Assembly: GCF_019355555.1 (NCBI RefSeq)
Contig: NZ_CP072141.1
Coordinates: forward strand, 2,102,001 to 2,166,000
From: Rhizobium sp. L51/94
Lineage (GTDB): Bacteria > Pseudomonadota > Alphaproteobacteria > Rhizobiales > Rhizobiaceae
DNA length: 64,000 nucleotides
Direction of reading: 5' to 3'
The translations under genes and the position numbers were made by a program. The notes beneath the pieces are model-generated. The model worked only from the letters and a program-made list of their open reading frames with translations, was not told the origin of the DNA and made no database searches. Shown here in pieces: positions 7,974 to 17,026 of this stretch; position 1 is the stretch's first letter; each line of letters begins with the position of its first letter.

Positions 7974-8566
7974 CCCTCGTCGTCCACGATGTGCTTCAGA
8001 CCGACGCGGAAATAGTCGTAGCCGGAATAGATCGTCAGGATCGCCGAAATCCACAACAGCGCGATGCCTATCTGAGTCGTGTGCGGGAGGATTTCTTCGC
8101 CGGCGGGGCCCGCCAGCAGGAAGGCGATGGCCACCATCTGCGCCGTCGTCTTCCATTTGGCGATACGCGTCACCGGCACGCTGATGCTGACCTTCAACTG
8201 CGCCAGATATTCACGCAGTCCCGACACCAGAATTTCGCGGCAGAGGATGATGATCGCCGCCCACAGCGACCAGCCGGCAATCGTCTGGTCGGCTGCGACC
8301 AGTAACAGGATCGAGGCGATCAGCAGCTTGTCGGCGATGGGATCGAGCATGCGGCCGATATTCGATGTCTGGTTCCAGATCCGCGCCAGATAACCATCCA
8401 GGAAATCGGTGATCGAGGCGATGATGAAGATCCATAGCGCGACCCAGCGCGCCGTGTTGCTGATCGAAAGCTTTCCCTCGACGAAAAAGCAGATGACGAT
8501 GAGCGGCACCGCCAGGATGCGTCCGTAGGTGAGGAGATTCGGAATGTTATATGCGCGCGATGCCAT
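7970..8566 (-). CDS. pgsA: CDP-diacylglycerol--glycerol-3-phosphate 3-phosphatidyltransferase
   Basis: A 198-residue membrane protein with about five hydrophobic segments. It has the CDP-alcohol phosphatidyltransferase signature D-G-x2-A-R-x8-G-x3-D-x3-D, read here as DFLDGYLARIWNQTSNIGRMLDPIADKLL (in two parts, about residues 57-85). It makes phosphatidylglycerophosphate, the committed step to phosphatidylglycerol and cardiolipin, at the inner membrane. The N terminus YNIPNLLTYGRI is the conserved PgsA start. It is the first gene of the pgsA-moaD-moaE run; uvrC, the next minus-strand gene upstream, ends about 110 bases away. Confidence 0.95.
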   Translation of the reverse strand: MASRAYNIPNLLTYGRILAVPLIVICFFVEGKLSISNTARWVALWIFIIASITDFLDGYLARIWNQTSNIGRMLDPIADKLLIASILLLVAADQTIAGWSLWAAIIILCREILVSGLREYLAQLKVSISVPVTRIAKWKTTAQMVAIAFLLAGPAGEEILPHTTQIGIALLWISAILTIYSGYDYFRVGLKHIVDDEG

Positions 8567-8677
8567 GAAAATCGTTTCGTTTGGAGCGTCCGGGTAGAAT
8601 GACGGTCATTGCTCTATAGCGTCAATATTGTTTCAGTTTTTCCGCCGTCATTGCGTAGAATTTGCGACCTGCCGCTT

Positions 8678-10717
8678 TTATTTCGCGGCGTCGTCGTGAA
8701 AGTGATTGTAGACGAGCTTCGCCACGGTCTCTGAAATCCCCTCGACGGCGAGCAGGTCGGTGTATCCTGCCCGCGACACGGCCTTTGCGGTTCCGAAGTG
8801 CTGCAGCAATGCGCGTTTACGCGAAGGTCCGATACCGCCGATCTCGTCGAGCGGATTCTTGACGAACTCCTTCTTGCGGCGTGCCCGGTGCGATCCGATC
8901 GCAAACCGGTGCGCCTCGTCGCGCAGGCGCTGGATGAAATAGAGAACCGGGTCGCGCGGTGGGAGGGTGAAGTTATCGCCGGACGGCGGAAAGAATCGCT
9001 CTCTGCCCGCCTCGCGGTCGACGCCCTTGGCAACACCGATGGCAATGACGCTGTCCGTGATGCCGAGTTCGTCGAGGATGGCGCGCACCGCCGTCATCTG
9101 TCCCTGGCCGCCGTCGATCAGGATGACGTCGGGCCAGGCTGGGAAGGGCAGGTCGGCCGCATCCTCGCTGATCGCCTTGGTCCGGTCCGGCAGGCCTTCC
9201 TCTTTCAACAGGCGCGAAAAACGCCGCATCATCACTTCGCGCATCATGCCGAAATCGTCGCCGGGGGTGATCTCCGTCGATTTGATGTTGAACTTGCGGT
9301 ACTGGCTTTTGACAAAACCTTCCGGTCCGGCGACGACCATGCCGCCGACGGCATTGGTGCCCATGATGTGCGAGTTGTCGTAGATCTCGATGCGCTGCGG
9401 CACATAGGGCAGCTTGAATGTTTCCTTGAAGCCTTCGAGCAGCCGCGACTGCGAGGCGGTCTCGGCCAGCTTGCGACCGTGCGCCTCGCGGGCATTGCCG
9501 ACGACGTGGTCGACCAGGTCCTTCTTCTCGCCGCGCTGCGGCACCAGAATGGCGATCTTGTAACCGGCCTTTTCCGACAGCGCGGCTGCCAGAAGCTCGA
9601 TTTCCTCGACGGTCTCCGACAGCAGGATCTGGCGCGGCACCGGCTTGTCGTCGTAAAATTGCGCGAGGAACGAATTCAGTACCTCGGCGCCTGACAGAGA
9701 CGGATCGGCGCGCGGAAAATAGGCCCGGTTGCCCCAGTTCTGGCCGGTGCGGAAGAAGAACACCTGGATGCAGGATATGCCGCCCTCGTGGTGGATGGCG
9801 AAGATGTCCGCTTCCTCGACGCCGGCCGGGTTTATGCCCTGATGGCTCTGCACATGCGACAAAGCCGAAAGCCGGTCGCGATAGACGGCTGCACTTTCGA
9901 AATCGAGGTTCTCGGCCGCCAAGTTCATCGCATCGGCAATATGCGATTTGACGTTCTGGCTTTTGCCCGAGAGAAAATCCTTGGCTTCCTGCACCAGTTC
10001 GCCATAGCCGTCGTCGCTGACTTCGTGGGTGCAGGGAGCGGAACAGCGCTTGATCTGGTGCAGCAGGCAGGGCCGGGTGCGCGTCTCGAAGACGCTGTCC
10101 GTACAGGTGCGGATCAGAAAGGCCCGCTGCAGCGAGTTGATCGTCCGCCCCACGGCGCTGGCTGAGGCAAAGGGGCCGAAATAGGCGCCCTTTCGGCTGC
10201 GCGCGCCACGATGCTTGAAAATCGCCGGTGCCCGATGATCACCGGTAATAAGGATATACGGAAAGGATTTGTCGTCGCGCAGCAGCACGTTGTAGCGGGG
10301 GCGCAGCCGCTTGATGAGGTTGGCTTCCAGCAGCAGCGCTTCTGTTTCGGTGCGGGTCGTAACGAACTCCATGTTCGCCGTCTCGCGGATCATCTTGGCG
10401 ATGCGGTTCGAGTGGCCACGACCGAGAGCGTAGTTGCTGACGCGCTTCTTCAGGCTGCGGGCCTTGCCGACATAAAGCACGTCGCCCGCCTCGTTGAACA
10501 TGCGATAGACGCCCGGGGCATTCGGCAGCCGCTTGACGAACTCGCCGATGAGCTCGGCGCCCTTCAGCCCGGTCTCGTTCTTTCCGCCTTCGTTCCAGTC
10601 GACGGCCACCGTCAGGGCAGGGACGGCGATGCCGCCGCCCTCGACCTCGATGTCATCGTCGGTATCGTCCGATTCGTCGTAGAGAACGCCGCCCTCGGGC
10701 AGCTTTCTGGCATTCAT
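8678..10717 (-). CDS. uvrC: Excinuclease ABC subunit C
   Basis: A 679-residue nuclease. Its order is: an acidic N-terminal extension ([15 protein letters not shown]), the GIY-YIG endonuclease domain (PGVYRMF to [13 protein letters not shown], about 70-110), a Cys-rich segment ([15 protein letters not shown]), a UVR domain, the RNase H-like second nuclease domain ([20 protein letters not shown] and [11 protein letters not shown]), and C-terminal helix-hairpin-helix repeats ([20 protein letters not shown]). UvrC makes both incisions around bulky lesions after UvrAB recognition. Its start overlaps the stop of the upstream SDR gene by four bases. The long acidic N-terminal tail is larger than in enteric UvrC. 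Confidence 0.97.
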   Translation of the reverse strand: MNARKLPEGGVLYDESDDTDDDIEVEGGGIAVPALTVAVDWNEGGKNETGLKGAELIGEFVKRLPNAPGVYRMFNEAGDVLYVGKARSLKKRVSNYALGRGHSNRIAKMIRETANMEFVTTRTETEALLLEANLIKRLRPRYNVLLRDDKSFPYILITGDHRAPAIFKHRGARSRKGAYFGPFASASAVGRTINSLQRAFLIRTCTDSVFETRTRPCLLHQIKRCSAPCTHEVSDDGYGELVQEAKDFLSGKSQNVKSHIADAMNLAAENLDFESAAVYRDRLSALSHVQSHQGINPAGVEEADIFAIHHEGGISCIQVFFFRTGQNWGNRAYFPRADPSLSGAEVLNSFLAQFYDDKPVPRQILLSETVEEIELLAAALSEKAGYKIAILVPQRGEKKDLVDHVVGNAREAHGRKLAETASQSRLLEGFKETFKLPYVPQRIEIYDNSHIMGTNAVGGMVVAGPEGFVKSQYRKFNIKSTEITPGDDFGMMREVMMRRFSRLLKEEGLPDRTKAISEDAADLPFPAWPDVILIDGGQGQMTAVRAILDELGITDSVIAIGVAKGVDREAGRERFFPPSGDNFTLPPRDPVLYFIQRLRDEAHRFAIGSHRARRKKEFVKNPLDEIGGIGPSRKRALLQHFGTAKAVSRAGYTDLLAVEGISETVAKLVYNHFHDDAAK

Positions 10718-11481
10718 TCAGCGGTCTCCGGCACGTCGGGCGTCTCCCAGGCCAGGTGCTGGCCTCCATCCAGGGCAATCATTTGGCCCGTGATCGAAGG
10801 CGTGTCAAAAAGAAAGCGGACCGTCCGGCCGAATTCGTCGAGCCCCGGGCCTGCCTTCAGCAACAGCCCGTCGATCTGCGCCTGGAAATCCTCCGGCGCC
10901 TGCCGGCTGCTGGCGAGCGTCGGGCCCGGCCCGATTGCGTTGACCCTGATTCGCGGCGCAAAAGACTGGGCGAGGGTTTGAGTGGCCGTCCAGAGAGCCG
11001 CCTTGGAAAGCGTGTAGGAATAGAAACGCGGATTGAGAGCCCAGACCCGCTGGTCGATGATGTTGACGATCAAGCCGGGTACGCTGTCCGGGAGTTGTCG
11101 GGCAAATTCAGCCGCCAGGATGGAGGGTGCCCGCACATGGACGGCGAAATGCGCCTCAAACGCCTCCGCATCGAAAGCGTCTGCCGTGTCCGAGCGGAAG
11201 GTCGAGGCATTGTTGATCAGCAGATCCAGTGGCCCGAGAGCCGAAACCGTCCGTTCGACAAGGGTCGAGACCTCGAAATTATTTTGAAGGTCGGCCTTGA
11301 CGGCAATTGCCTTGATGCCGTCAAGCCTCAATTCCGCCGCCAGGGCTTCCGCCTCGACCATCGATGTATCTGCGTGAATTGCAATATTGAATCCGTTAGA
11401 CGCGAGATCCCGGGCCATTGCACTGCCTATCCGGCGGGATGCGCCGGTGATCAGCGCGGTTCGGAGTTTGTTATCGGTCAA
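10714..11481 (-). CDS. SDR family oxidoreductase, probable pteridine reductase (FolM/PTR1 type)
   Basis: A 255-residue short-chain dehydrogenase with the NADPH loop TGASRRIG (12-19) and NNAS at 90-93. The usual SDR catalytic Ser is replaced: Asp143, Tyr156 and Lys160 form D-x12-Y-x3-K, the spacing found in pteridine reductase PTR1 and E. coli FolM, which also carry Arg in the glycine loop. By family knowledge such enzymes reduce dihydropterins or dihydrofolate with NADPH. It is the first gene of an overlapping pair with uvrC and lies close upstream of moaD/moaE, a pterin cofactor neighbourhood. It would probably be annotated only as a generic SDR; the pteridine assignment is my inference from the triad. 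Confidence 0.8.
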   Translation of the reverse strand: MTDNKLRTALITGASRRIGSAMARDLASNGFNIAIHADTSMVEAEALAAELRLDGIKAIAVKADLQNNFEVSTLVERTVSALGPLDLLINNASTFRSDTADAFDAEAFEAHFAVHVRAPSILAAEFARQLPDSVPGLIVNIIDQRVWALNPRFYSYTLSKAALWTATQTLAQSFAPRIRVNAIGPGPTLASSRQAPEDFQAQIDGLLLKAGPGLDEFGRTVRFLFDTPSITGQMIALDGGQHLAWETPDVPETAE

Positions 11482-11845
11482 AATGTCGCCTTTTCACTGC
11501 GTTGGTCGGATTAGCACTTATATAGGGAGCCGATAGACCATAGGAAGCCACTCCGATGCAGGGGCAGGGGAGACAAATCTTCTATGTAGATCTTGAGATA
11601 TATTTGAATAAAATTAAGTATAGTCTCTTTAATAATTTGTTATGGTTAACGATTGTCCTGTGGCGTTAAAGCAACATCGAATTTCAGCCATTCGGTTGCC
11701 ACAATGATTTCACAATTTAGCTCTTCCAAATCCGCAATTGCATTCCAATTTACAGTCATCCGGGAGGGAATATCCAGGAATTGCTCGGACCGTTCGAACG
11801 CCAGGACAGTAGGCGACGGAACGAGATTATTAGGAGAATAAAAGT
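11482..11845. other. Divergent intergenic region upstream of the outer-membrane protein gene
   Basis: A 364-base gap between the SDR gene and the outer-membrane protein gene. It is clearly AT-rich from about 11570 to 11660, unlike its surroundings, as expected for a strong promoter region of an abundant porin-like protein. A clear ribosome site AGGAGAA (11832-11838) precedes the ATG at 11846. I could not assign a convincing -35/-10 pair. No open frame here looks coding. Confidence 0.5.
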
Positions 11846-12478
11846 ATGCGTAACATCATCACGACCCTCATGGCTTCGGCTTTCGTTATCGGTGGTTTCT
11901 CGGCTGCAATGGCTGCCGACGCTGTCGAACAGATTCCTCAGCCTCCCGTCGCTCAGGACGCTCCCCAGGTCAGCAACTGGGCCGGCTTCTACCTCGGCGC
12001 GGCTGGCACCTACAACATGGGCAAGATCAAGGGCCAGGGCGGCAGCGCTGACGCTTTTGGCGGCCAGGTCTACTCGGGCTACAACTGGCAGGACGGCCAG
12101 ATCGTATACGGTATCGAAGGTGACGTAGGTTACTCCGGCGCCGACAGCACGAAGAACGGCATCACAGGCAAGAACGAAACCAACGGTTCGGTTCGCGCTC
12201 GCCTCGGCTACGACTTCAACCCCTTCATGCTGTACGGCACGGCCGGTGTTGCTGCTGGCCAGAACAAGATGTCTGACGACACTTCTTCTGACAAGAAGAC
12301 GGCTGTTGGCTGGACGGTTGGTGCTGGTGCCGAAACGATGGTCACCAACAACATCTCTGCCCGCCTCGAATATCGCTACACCGACTACGGCAAGAAGAAC
12401 TTCGATCTCGACTCCGGCAGCGTATCGCGCGGCTACGACGAAAATAGCGTCAAGGTCGGTATCGGCTACAAGTTCTAA
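11846..12478 (+). CDS. Outer-membrane beta-barrel protein (Omp25/RopB-like)
   Basis: A 210-residue protein with a Sec signal peptide ending AMAADA (about residue 25), then WAGFYLGAAGTYNMG, the typical first strand of the small outer-membrane barrel family of Brucella Omp25/31 and rhizobial RopB. The barrel contains alternating aromatic strands (VRARLGYDFNPFMLYGTAGVA, in part; ISARLEYRYTDYG) and ends in Phe (GIGYKF), the outer-membrane insertion signal. Codon use is strongly biased to preferred codons (for example AAC, AAG, GGC), as in highly expressed genes. A strong terminator follows. It is likely an abundant structural protein of the outer membrane. Confidence 0.93.
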   Translation: MRNIITTLMASAFVIGGFSAAMAADAVEQIPQPPVAQDAPQVSNWAGFYLGAAGTYNMGKIKGQGGSADAFGGQVYSGYNWQDGQIVYGIEGDVGYSGADSTKNGITGKNETNGSVRARLGYDFNPFMLYGTAGVAAGQNKMSDDTSSDKKTAVGWTVGAGAETMVTNNISARLEYRYTDYGKKNFDLDSGSVSRGYDENSVKVGIGYKF

Positions 12479-12501
12479 GACTTGGTCTGATGTTACGGAA
12501 G

Positions 12502-12526
12502 AAGCCGGGTTCGTCCCGGCTTTTTT
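12502..12526 (+). terminator. Intrinsic terminator of the outer-membrane protein gene
   Basis: AAGCCGGG (12502-12509) and CCCGGCTT (12515-12522) form an eight-pair stem with loop TTCGT and continue into a run of six T. It sits 23 bases after the stop codon. Confidence 0.93.
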
Positions 12527-12623
12527 CGTTTCTAGGCCTGTAGAAAGGCGAGGTCGGCAACGAAACCCTGCCGTTTGCTATCGCACCAGCCAATCTTGAC
12601 CGGAGCGGCGGCGTCAAAGCCTC

Positions 12624-13217
12624 CTACTGCGGCTTCAGTTCCGGAAATGCCGGAAAGCGCTTTTCGAAGTCTCGCAGCCAATAGACCAGTGCCTTGTGAT
12701 CGTCTTCCCACTCGCCGGCGAATCGCAGTTGTAGGTAACCCAGCATTGCCGCCATGGCAAAATGGCCGCCGTTCAGCTTGCGACCGATCTTCGGCGTGTC
12801 TTCGTTGAGGTAGGTAAGCGCTCGCTGGGCCTTGGCCCACTGGCGGTCGATCCACGGCTGGAACACCTTCTCTTCCGTGCGGAACCGCCGCTCGTAGATG
12901 ATCGACAGCAGGCAGTCGCATGTGCCGTCGCAAAGAGCCTCGAGGACATCGGCCTTGGTGCGCTTGGTCTGGCTGCCGGGATAAAGCCGCTTGCCTTCCA
13001 TGCGGCCGAAATAATGGTTGATGCCACGGCTGTCGAAAACGGAAAGACCGTCGTCGGTAATCAGTGTGGGAATTTTACCGAGCGGGTTGTTGTCGAGGAG
13101 AATTGCAGGCCCGGCATTGGTGTCGACGCTGATTTCTGTAAGCTTGATATCGAGATAGCGTGCCGCCATCCTGACCTTGGACGAGTACGGCGATGTCGAC
13201 GAGCAGAGAAGCTTCAT
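12624..13217 (-). CDS. Glutathione S-transferase family protein
   Basis: A 197-residue protein read from ATG 13217; longer in-frame starts run back into the neighbouring gene and do not look coding. It begins MKLLCSSTSPYSSKVRM, a thioredoxin-fold GST N-terminal domain with Ser/Cys near the glutathione-activating position. The cis-Pro motif follows in NPLGKIPTLITDDG (about 49-62) and the DSRGIN segment is equivalent to the usual D/E-S glutathione-binding pair. The C-terminal helical domain completes a normal GST length. It probably conjugates or reduces electrophiles with glutathione in the cytoplasm; the substrate is unknown. It lies just downstream of rlmJ on the same strand, 31 bases away. 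Confidence 0.88.
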   Translation of the reverse strand: MKLLCSSTSPYSSKVRMAARYLDIKLTEISVDTNAGPAILLDNNPLGKIPTLITDDGLSVFDSRGINHYFGRMEGKRLYPGSQTKRTKADVLEALCDGTCDCLLSIIYERRFRTEEKVFQPWIDRQWAKAQRALTYLNEDTPKIGRKLNGGHFAMAAMLGYLQLRFAGEWEDDHKALVYWLRDFEKRFPAFPELKPQ

Positions 13218-13248
13218 GGTTGTCTTTCCAAAACGGGAAGGGGAACTC

Positions 13249-14133
13249 TCAGATGTCTTCGTTGGCATCGGGCTTGCGGCTCGGTTGCTCGCCGCGCAGC
13301 CAGAAGGCCCGGTTTGAGGAGAAACGGTCCTGCGCAAGGATATCCTTCAACACCGGCAGCAGGGCGTGCAACTCGTCCTTGAGCGTGAAGGGCGGATTGA
13401 CGATGATCAGGCCGGAGCCTGACAATCCGGTGAAATCGCGTTCGGTGCGCACCGCAAGTTCGGCACACAGCATCTTCGGGATCTCGAGCGCCTGAAGCGC
13501 CTCGTGAAACGCCTTGATCGGCGCATCCTTCTTCAGCGGATACCATAGGCAATAGGTGCCGCCCGGAAAGCGGCGATAGGCGCGCGCCAGTCCGTCGACC
13601 AGCCGGTCATATTCGCCTTCGATTTCGAATGGCGGGTCGACCAGCACGATGCCGCGCTTTTCCTTCGGCGGCAGGTGGGCGCCGAGCGCCAGCCAACCGT
13701 CGAGTTCCGTCACGCGCACCTGGTGGTCGCCCTCGAACAGCCGGTGCAGCCGGCTCGCATCTTCCGGGTGCAGTTCCATCGCCGACAGGCGGTCCTGCGG
13801 CCGGAACAGCAGGCTCGCCAGCTTCGGCGAGCCGGGATAGAATTGCAGGCCACCGTCAGGATTGAGCGCATTGACGGCGGTGAGATAGGGCTCGAGCAGT
13901 TCCGCTGCCTGCGCTGGCAGGTCCGCGGCCATAACCCGGCCGATGCCATCCAGCCATTCGCCGGTCTTCTGGGCTTCCTCCGACGACAAATCGTAAACGC
14001 CGATACCGGCATGAGTGTCGAGCAGCCGGAAGGCCTTGTCTTTCGTCTGCATGTAGCGGACAAGCCGAGCCAGGACCGCGTGCTTGAAGACATCGGCGAA
14101 ATTGCCCGCATGGTAGATGTGCCGATAATTCAT
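13249..14133 (-). CDS. rlmJ: 23S rRNA (adenine(2030)-N6)-methyltransferase RlmJ
   Basis: A 294-residue protein. The start MNYRHIYHAGNFADVFKH is diagnostic for the RlmJ (former DUF519/YhiR) family. The SAM-binding LLDTHAGIGVYDL follows (about residues 39-51), and the catalytic amino-methyltransferase motif DPPFE sits near residue 170. The enzyme methylates A2030 (E. coli numbering) of 23S rRNA. A much longer open frame extends upstream through the opposite strand of the next gene; it is a shadow and was trimmed at ATG 14133. A slightly earlier ATG at 14151 is also possible. It is divergent from the molybdopterin oxidoreductase gene. Confidence 0.95.
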   Translation of the reverse strand: MNYRHIYHAGNFADVFKHAVLARLVRYMQTKDKAFRLLDTHAGIGVYDLSSEEAQKTGEWLDGIGRVMAADLPAQAAELLEPYLTAVNALNPDGGLQFYPGSPKLASLLFRPQDRLSAMELHPEDASRLHRLFEGDHQVRVTELDGWLALGAHLPPKEKRGIVLVDPPFEIEGEYDRLVDGLARAYRRFPGGTYCLWYPLKKDAPIKAFHEALQALEIPKMLCAELAVRTERDFTGLSGSGLIIVNPPFTLKDELHALLPVLKDILAQDRFSSNRAFWLRGEQPSRKPDANEDI

Positions 14134-14214
14134 TTTCGGTGATGCCTGCATGAAATGTTGCGATGCACCGGTTTTGCTCTTTTTGCCGGCCTCGCCTTGA
14201 AATATACAGTTGCG

Positions 14215-16338
14215 ATGAACATTGCGACCCCCATTCCGGCAAAAGCGAGAATCGGCCACACGGCCTGTCCGCACGACTGTCCGTCCACTTGCGCCCTCGA
14301 CATCGAGATTTCCGAGGACGGCCGCATCGGCCGCGTTCGCGGGGCCGGCGATCATTCCTATACCGCAGGCGTCATCTGCGCCAAGGTCGCCCGATATGCC
14401 GAGCGGCTGTACCATCCCGATCGGCTGATGAAGCCTGTCCGGCGCTTGGGCGCTAAGGGCGAAGGGCGATGGGGAGACATTTCCTGGGACGACGCGCTGG
14501 ATGAGATCGCCAACGCCTTCGTCAAGGCAGAGGCGAAGGACGGAAGCGAAGCCATCTGGCCTTATTTCTACGCCGGCACGATGGGCTGGGTGCAGCGCGA
14601 CTCGATCGAGCGTTTGCGCCACGCGAAGCGCTATTCCGGGTTCTTCTCGTCGATCTGCACCAACCCGGCCTGGACCGGCTTCACCATGGCGACCGGCGTG
14701 TTGCGCGGTCCCGACCCGCGCGAGATGGGGCGTACCGATTGCGTGGTCATCTGGGGCACCAATGCTGTCGTCACCCAGGTCAATGTCATGACCCACGCGA
14801 TCAAGTCGCGCAAGGAACGTGGCGCCAAGATCGTCGTCATCGATATCTACGACAATCCGACGATGAAGCAGGCCGATCTTGCGCTGATCGTCAGGCCCGG
14901 CACCGACGCAGCCCTTGCGTGCGCGGTCATGCATATCGCCTTCCGTGACGGCTATGCCGACCGCGCCTATATGGCGAAATACGCGGACGATCCGGCGGGC
15001 CTCGAGGCACATCTGAAGACCCGCACCCCGGCATGGGCCGCCGACATCACCGGTCTGACGGTCGAGGAGATCGAGGCTTTCGGTGCGCTCGTCGGCCGCA
15101 CGAAGAAGTCCTATTTCCGCCTCGGCTACGGCTTTACCCGCCAGCGCAATGGCGCCATCGCCATGCATGCGGCAGCTTCGATCGCCACCGTACTCGGCTC
15201 TTGGCGATACGAGGGCGGCGGCGCCTTCCATTCCAACAGCGATATCTTCCAGATGAGCAGCGCCGAACTGACCGGCCGCGCCATGAAGGACGAGGATATC
15301 CGGATGATCGATCAGTCGCAGATCGGCCGGGCGCTGACGGGCGATGCCGAAGCCCTTCGCCATCGCGGCCCGGTGACCGCGATGCTGATCCAGAACACCA
15401 ATCCCGTCAACATCGCGCCCGAGCAGCGGCTGGTGAAGCGCGGCTTTGCCCGAGACGACCTGTTTGTCGCCGTCCACGAGCAATTCATGACCGACACCGC
15501 ATCGATGGCCGATATCGTCCTGCCGGCGACGATGTTCGTCGAGCATGACGACATCTACCGTGCCGGCGGCCAGAACCACATCCTGCTCGGCCCAAAACTG
15601 GTCGAGCCGCCGAAAACGGTGCGCAGCAACCTCTTTGTGATCGAGGAACTGGCCAAGCGCCTCGGCGTCGCCGACCGCCCGGGTTTCGGCTTCACGGCCC
15701 GCGAGATGGTCGACCGCATCCTCGCCGACAGCCATCTTCCGGATTACGACTATTTTCTCGAGCACAAATGGTTCGATCGCCAGCCGGATTTCGACAAGGC
15801 GCATTTCATCGACGGCTTTGCCCATCCCGACGGCAAGTTCCGCTTCCGGCCGGACTGGAGCAACCAGCCGGCGCCGAACCGTCCGCCGAAATCGATCGGC
15901 CTGCTCGGCCCGCATGCGGAATTGCCGACCTTTCCCGATCAGGTCGACGTGATCGAGGTCGCGGATGCAGAGCATCCATTCCGGCTGGCGACATCGCCGG
16001 CCCGAAACTTCCTGAATTCCAGCTTCGCCGAGACCAAGACCTCGCGACAGAAGGAAGGTCGCCCGGAAGTCATGATCAATCCGAGCGATGCCGAAGCGCA
16101 TGCCATCGCCGATAGTGACCTCGTGCGTATCGGCAATGTCAGGGGCGACATCCGCCTTCACGCCCGCATCACCACCGAGGTCAAGCCCGGCGTGCTGATC
16201 GCCGAGGGGCTTTGGCCGAACAGCGCACATGTGGACGGCGAGGGCATCAATGTCCTGACCGGGGCCGATCCTGTCGCGCCCTATGGCGGCGCTGCCGTCC
16301 ACGACAACAAGGTCTGGCTGCGCAGGGATGTCCAATGA
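14215..16338 (+). CDS. Molybdopterin-dependent oxidoreductase with N-terminal [4Fe-4S] site
   Basis: A 707-residue DMSO-reductase-family protein. The N-terminal iron-sulfur motif has Cys18, Cys22, Cys26 and Cys55 (TACPHDCPSTCAL and GVICAKV). The molybdopterin-binding domains follow (VVIWGTNAVVTQVNVM, GYGFTRQRNGA, TNPVNIAPEQ, DTASMADIVLPATMFVEHDD). A C-terminal dinucleotide-binding domain with NSSFAETKT completes it. There is no twin-arginine signal, so it is cytoplasmic. The electron partner and substrate are unknown; it resembles the uncharacterised rhizobial anaerobic-dehydrogenase-like group rather than nitrate or formate enzymes. I used ATG 14215, which puts the iron-sulfur site at the normal distance. 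Its stop overlaps the start of the Nudix gene, so the two are translationally coupled. Confidence 0.9.
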   Translation: MNIATPIPAKARIGHTACPHDCPSTCALDIEISEDGRIGRVRGAGDHSYTAGVICAKVARYAERLYHPDRLMKPVRRLGAKGEGRWGDISWDDALDEIANAFVKAEAKDGSEAIWPYFYAGTMGWVQRDSIERLRHAKRYSGFFSSICTNPAWTGFTMATGVLRGPDPREMGRTDCVVIWGTNAVVTQVNVMTHAIKSRKERGAKIVVIDIYDNPTMKQADLALIVRPGTDAALACAVMHIAFRDGYADRAYMAKYADDPAGLEAHLKTRTPAWAADITGLTVEEIEAFGALVGRTKKSYFRLGYGFTRQRNGAIAMHAAASIATVLGSWRYEGGGAFHSNSDIFQMSSAELTGRAMKDEDIRMIDQSQIGRALTGDAEALRHRGPVTAMLIQNTNPVNIAPEQRLVKRGFARDDLFVAVHEQFMTDTASMADIVLPATMFVEHDDIYRAGGQNHILLGPKLVEPPKTVRSNLFVIEELAKRLGVADRPGFGFTAREMVDRILADSHLPDYDYFLEHKWFDRQPDFDKAHFIDGFAHPDGKFRFRPDWSNQPAPNRPPKSIGLLGPHAELPTFPDQVDVIEVADAEHPFRLATSPARNFLNSSFAETKTSRQKEGRPEVMINPSDAEAHAIADSDLVRIGNVRGDIRLHARITTEVKPGVLIAEGLWPNSAHVDGEGINVLTGADPVAPYGGAAVHDNKVWLRRDVQ

Positions 16339-16928
16339 CGAAATTTGAGAAAGCCGGCGTGGCAATCGTCGCGCAGACCACGCTGTCGAAGGGCTGGACC
16401 GAGCTCAGCAGCTACGACATCGACTACACCGCCTCGGATGGCGCGACCCACCGCCTGAAGCGCGAGATCTACCATCGCACCCCTGCGGCCACGATCCTGC
16501 TCTACGATCCCCACAAGGAGACTGTCGTTCTCGTCCGCCAGTTCCGCCTTGCCGCCCATCTGAACGGCGATGCCGGCTGGATGATAGAGACGCCGGCCGG
16601 TCTTCTCGACGGGGAGGAGCCGGAAGCAGCCATTCGCCGAGAAGCGATGGAGGAAACCGGATATCACGTGCGCGACGTCAGGTTCCTGTTCAAGGCCTAT
16701 ATGGCACCGGGTGCAGTGACCGAGGTCGTCCACTTCTTCGCTGCCGTCATCGACACCGGCGATCGTTTGTCGGAAGGCGGTGGACTGGTCGAGGAGCACG
16801 AGGATATCGAGGTCATGGAAGTGCCGCTATCGGAGGCACTGTCGATGATAGAGACCGGCGCCATCATCGACGGCAAGACGATCATGCTGCTGCAATGGGC
16901 TGGGTTGAACCGCGACCGTCTCGCCTGA
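16335..16928 (+). CDS. Nudix hydrolase, NudK-like (GDP-mannose pyrophosphatase family)
   Basis: A 197-residue protein starting at ATG 16335, inside the stop of the oxidoreductase gene (ATGA). The Nudix box is AGLLDGEEPEAAIRREAMEETGY (about 87-109; catalytic REAMEETGY). Its spacing, with ETPAGLLD before the box and AYMAPGAVTEVVHFFAA after it, matches E. coli NudK more closely than MutT or NudF. NudK hydrolyses GDP-mannose and related nucleotide sugars; ADP-ribose is an alternative substrate. Coupling with a molybdopterin enzyme suggests a cofactor or nucleotide clean-up role, but that is inference. Confidence 0.9.
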   Translation: MTKFEKAGVAIVAQTTLSKGWTELSSYDIDYTASDGATHRLKREIYHRTPAATILLYDPHKETVVLVRQFRLAAHLNGDAGWMIETPAGLLDGEEPEAAIRREAMEETGYHVRDVRFLFKAYMAPGAVTEVVHFFAAVIDTGDRLSEGGGLVEEHEDIEVMEVPLSEALSMIETGAIIDGKTIMLLQWAGLNRDRLA

Positions 16929-17026
16929 GCGCTCCCGCTCATTCGGTCGCCGACGTTCATGCAACGGTCATCGACCACGGTTAAGGGCTGCGCCTTGATA
17001 CGCCGGCATACGCCAAGGAGGTTCCC

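Noticed and set aside
14134..16365. A very long minus-strand open frame (over 700 codons) continuous with rlmJ
   Set aside because: It is antisense to the molybdopterin oxidoreductase, which has clear motifs in the right order. Long shadow frames are usual in GC-rich DNA, and the translated text (rich in Arg, His, Asp, Gly) has no domain that I recognise.
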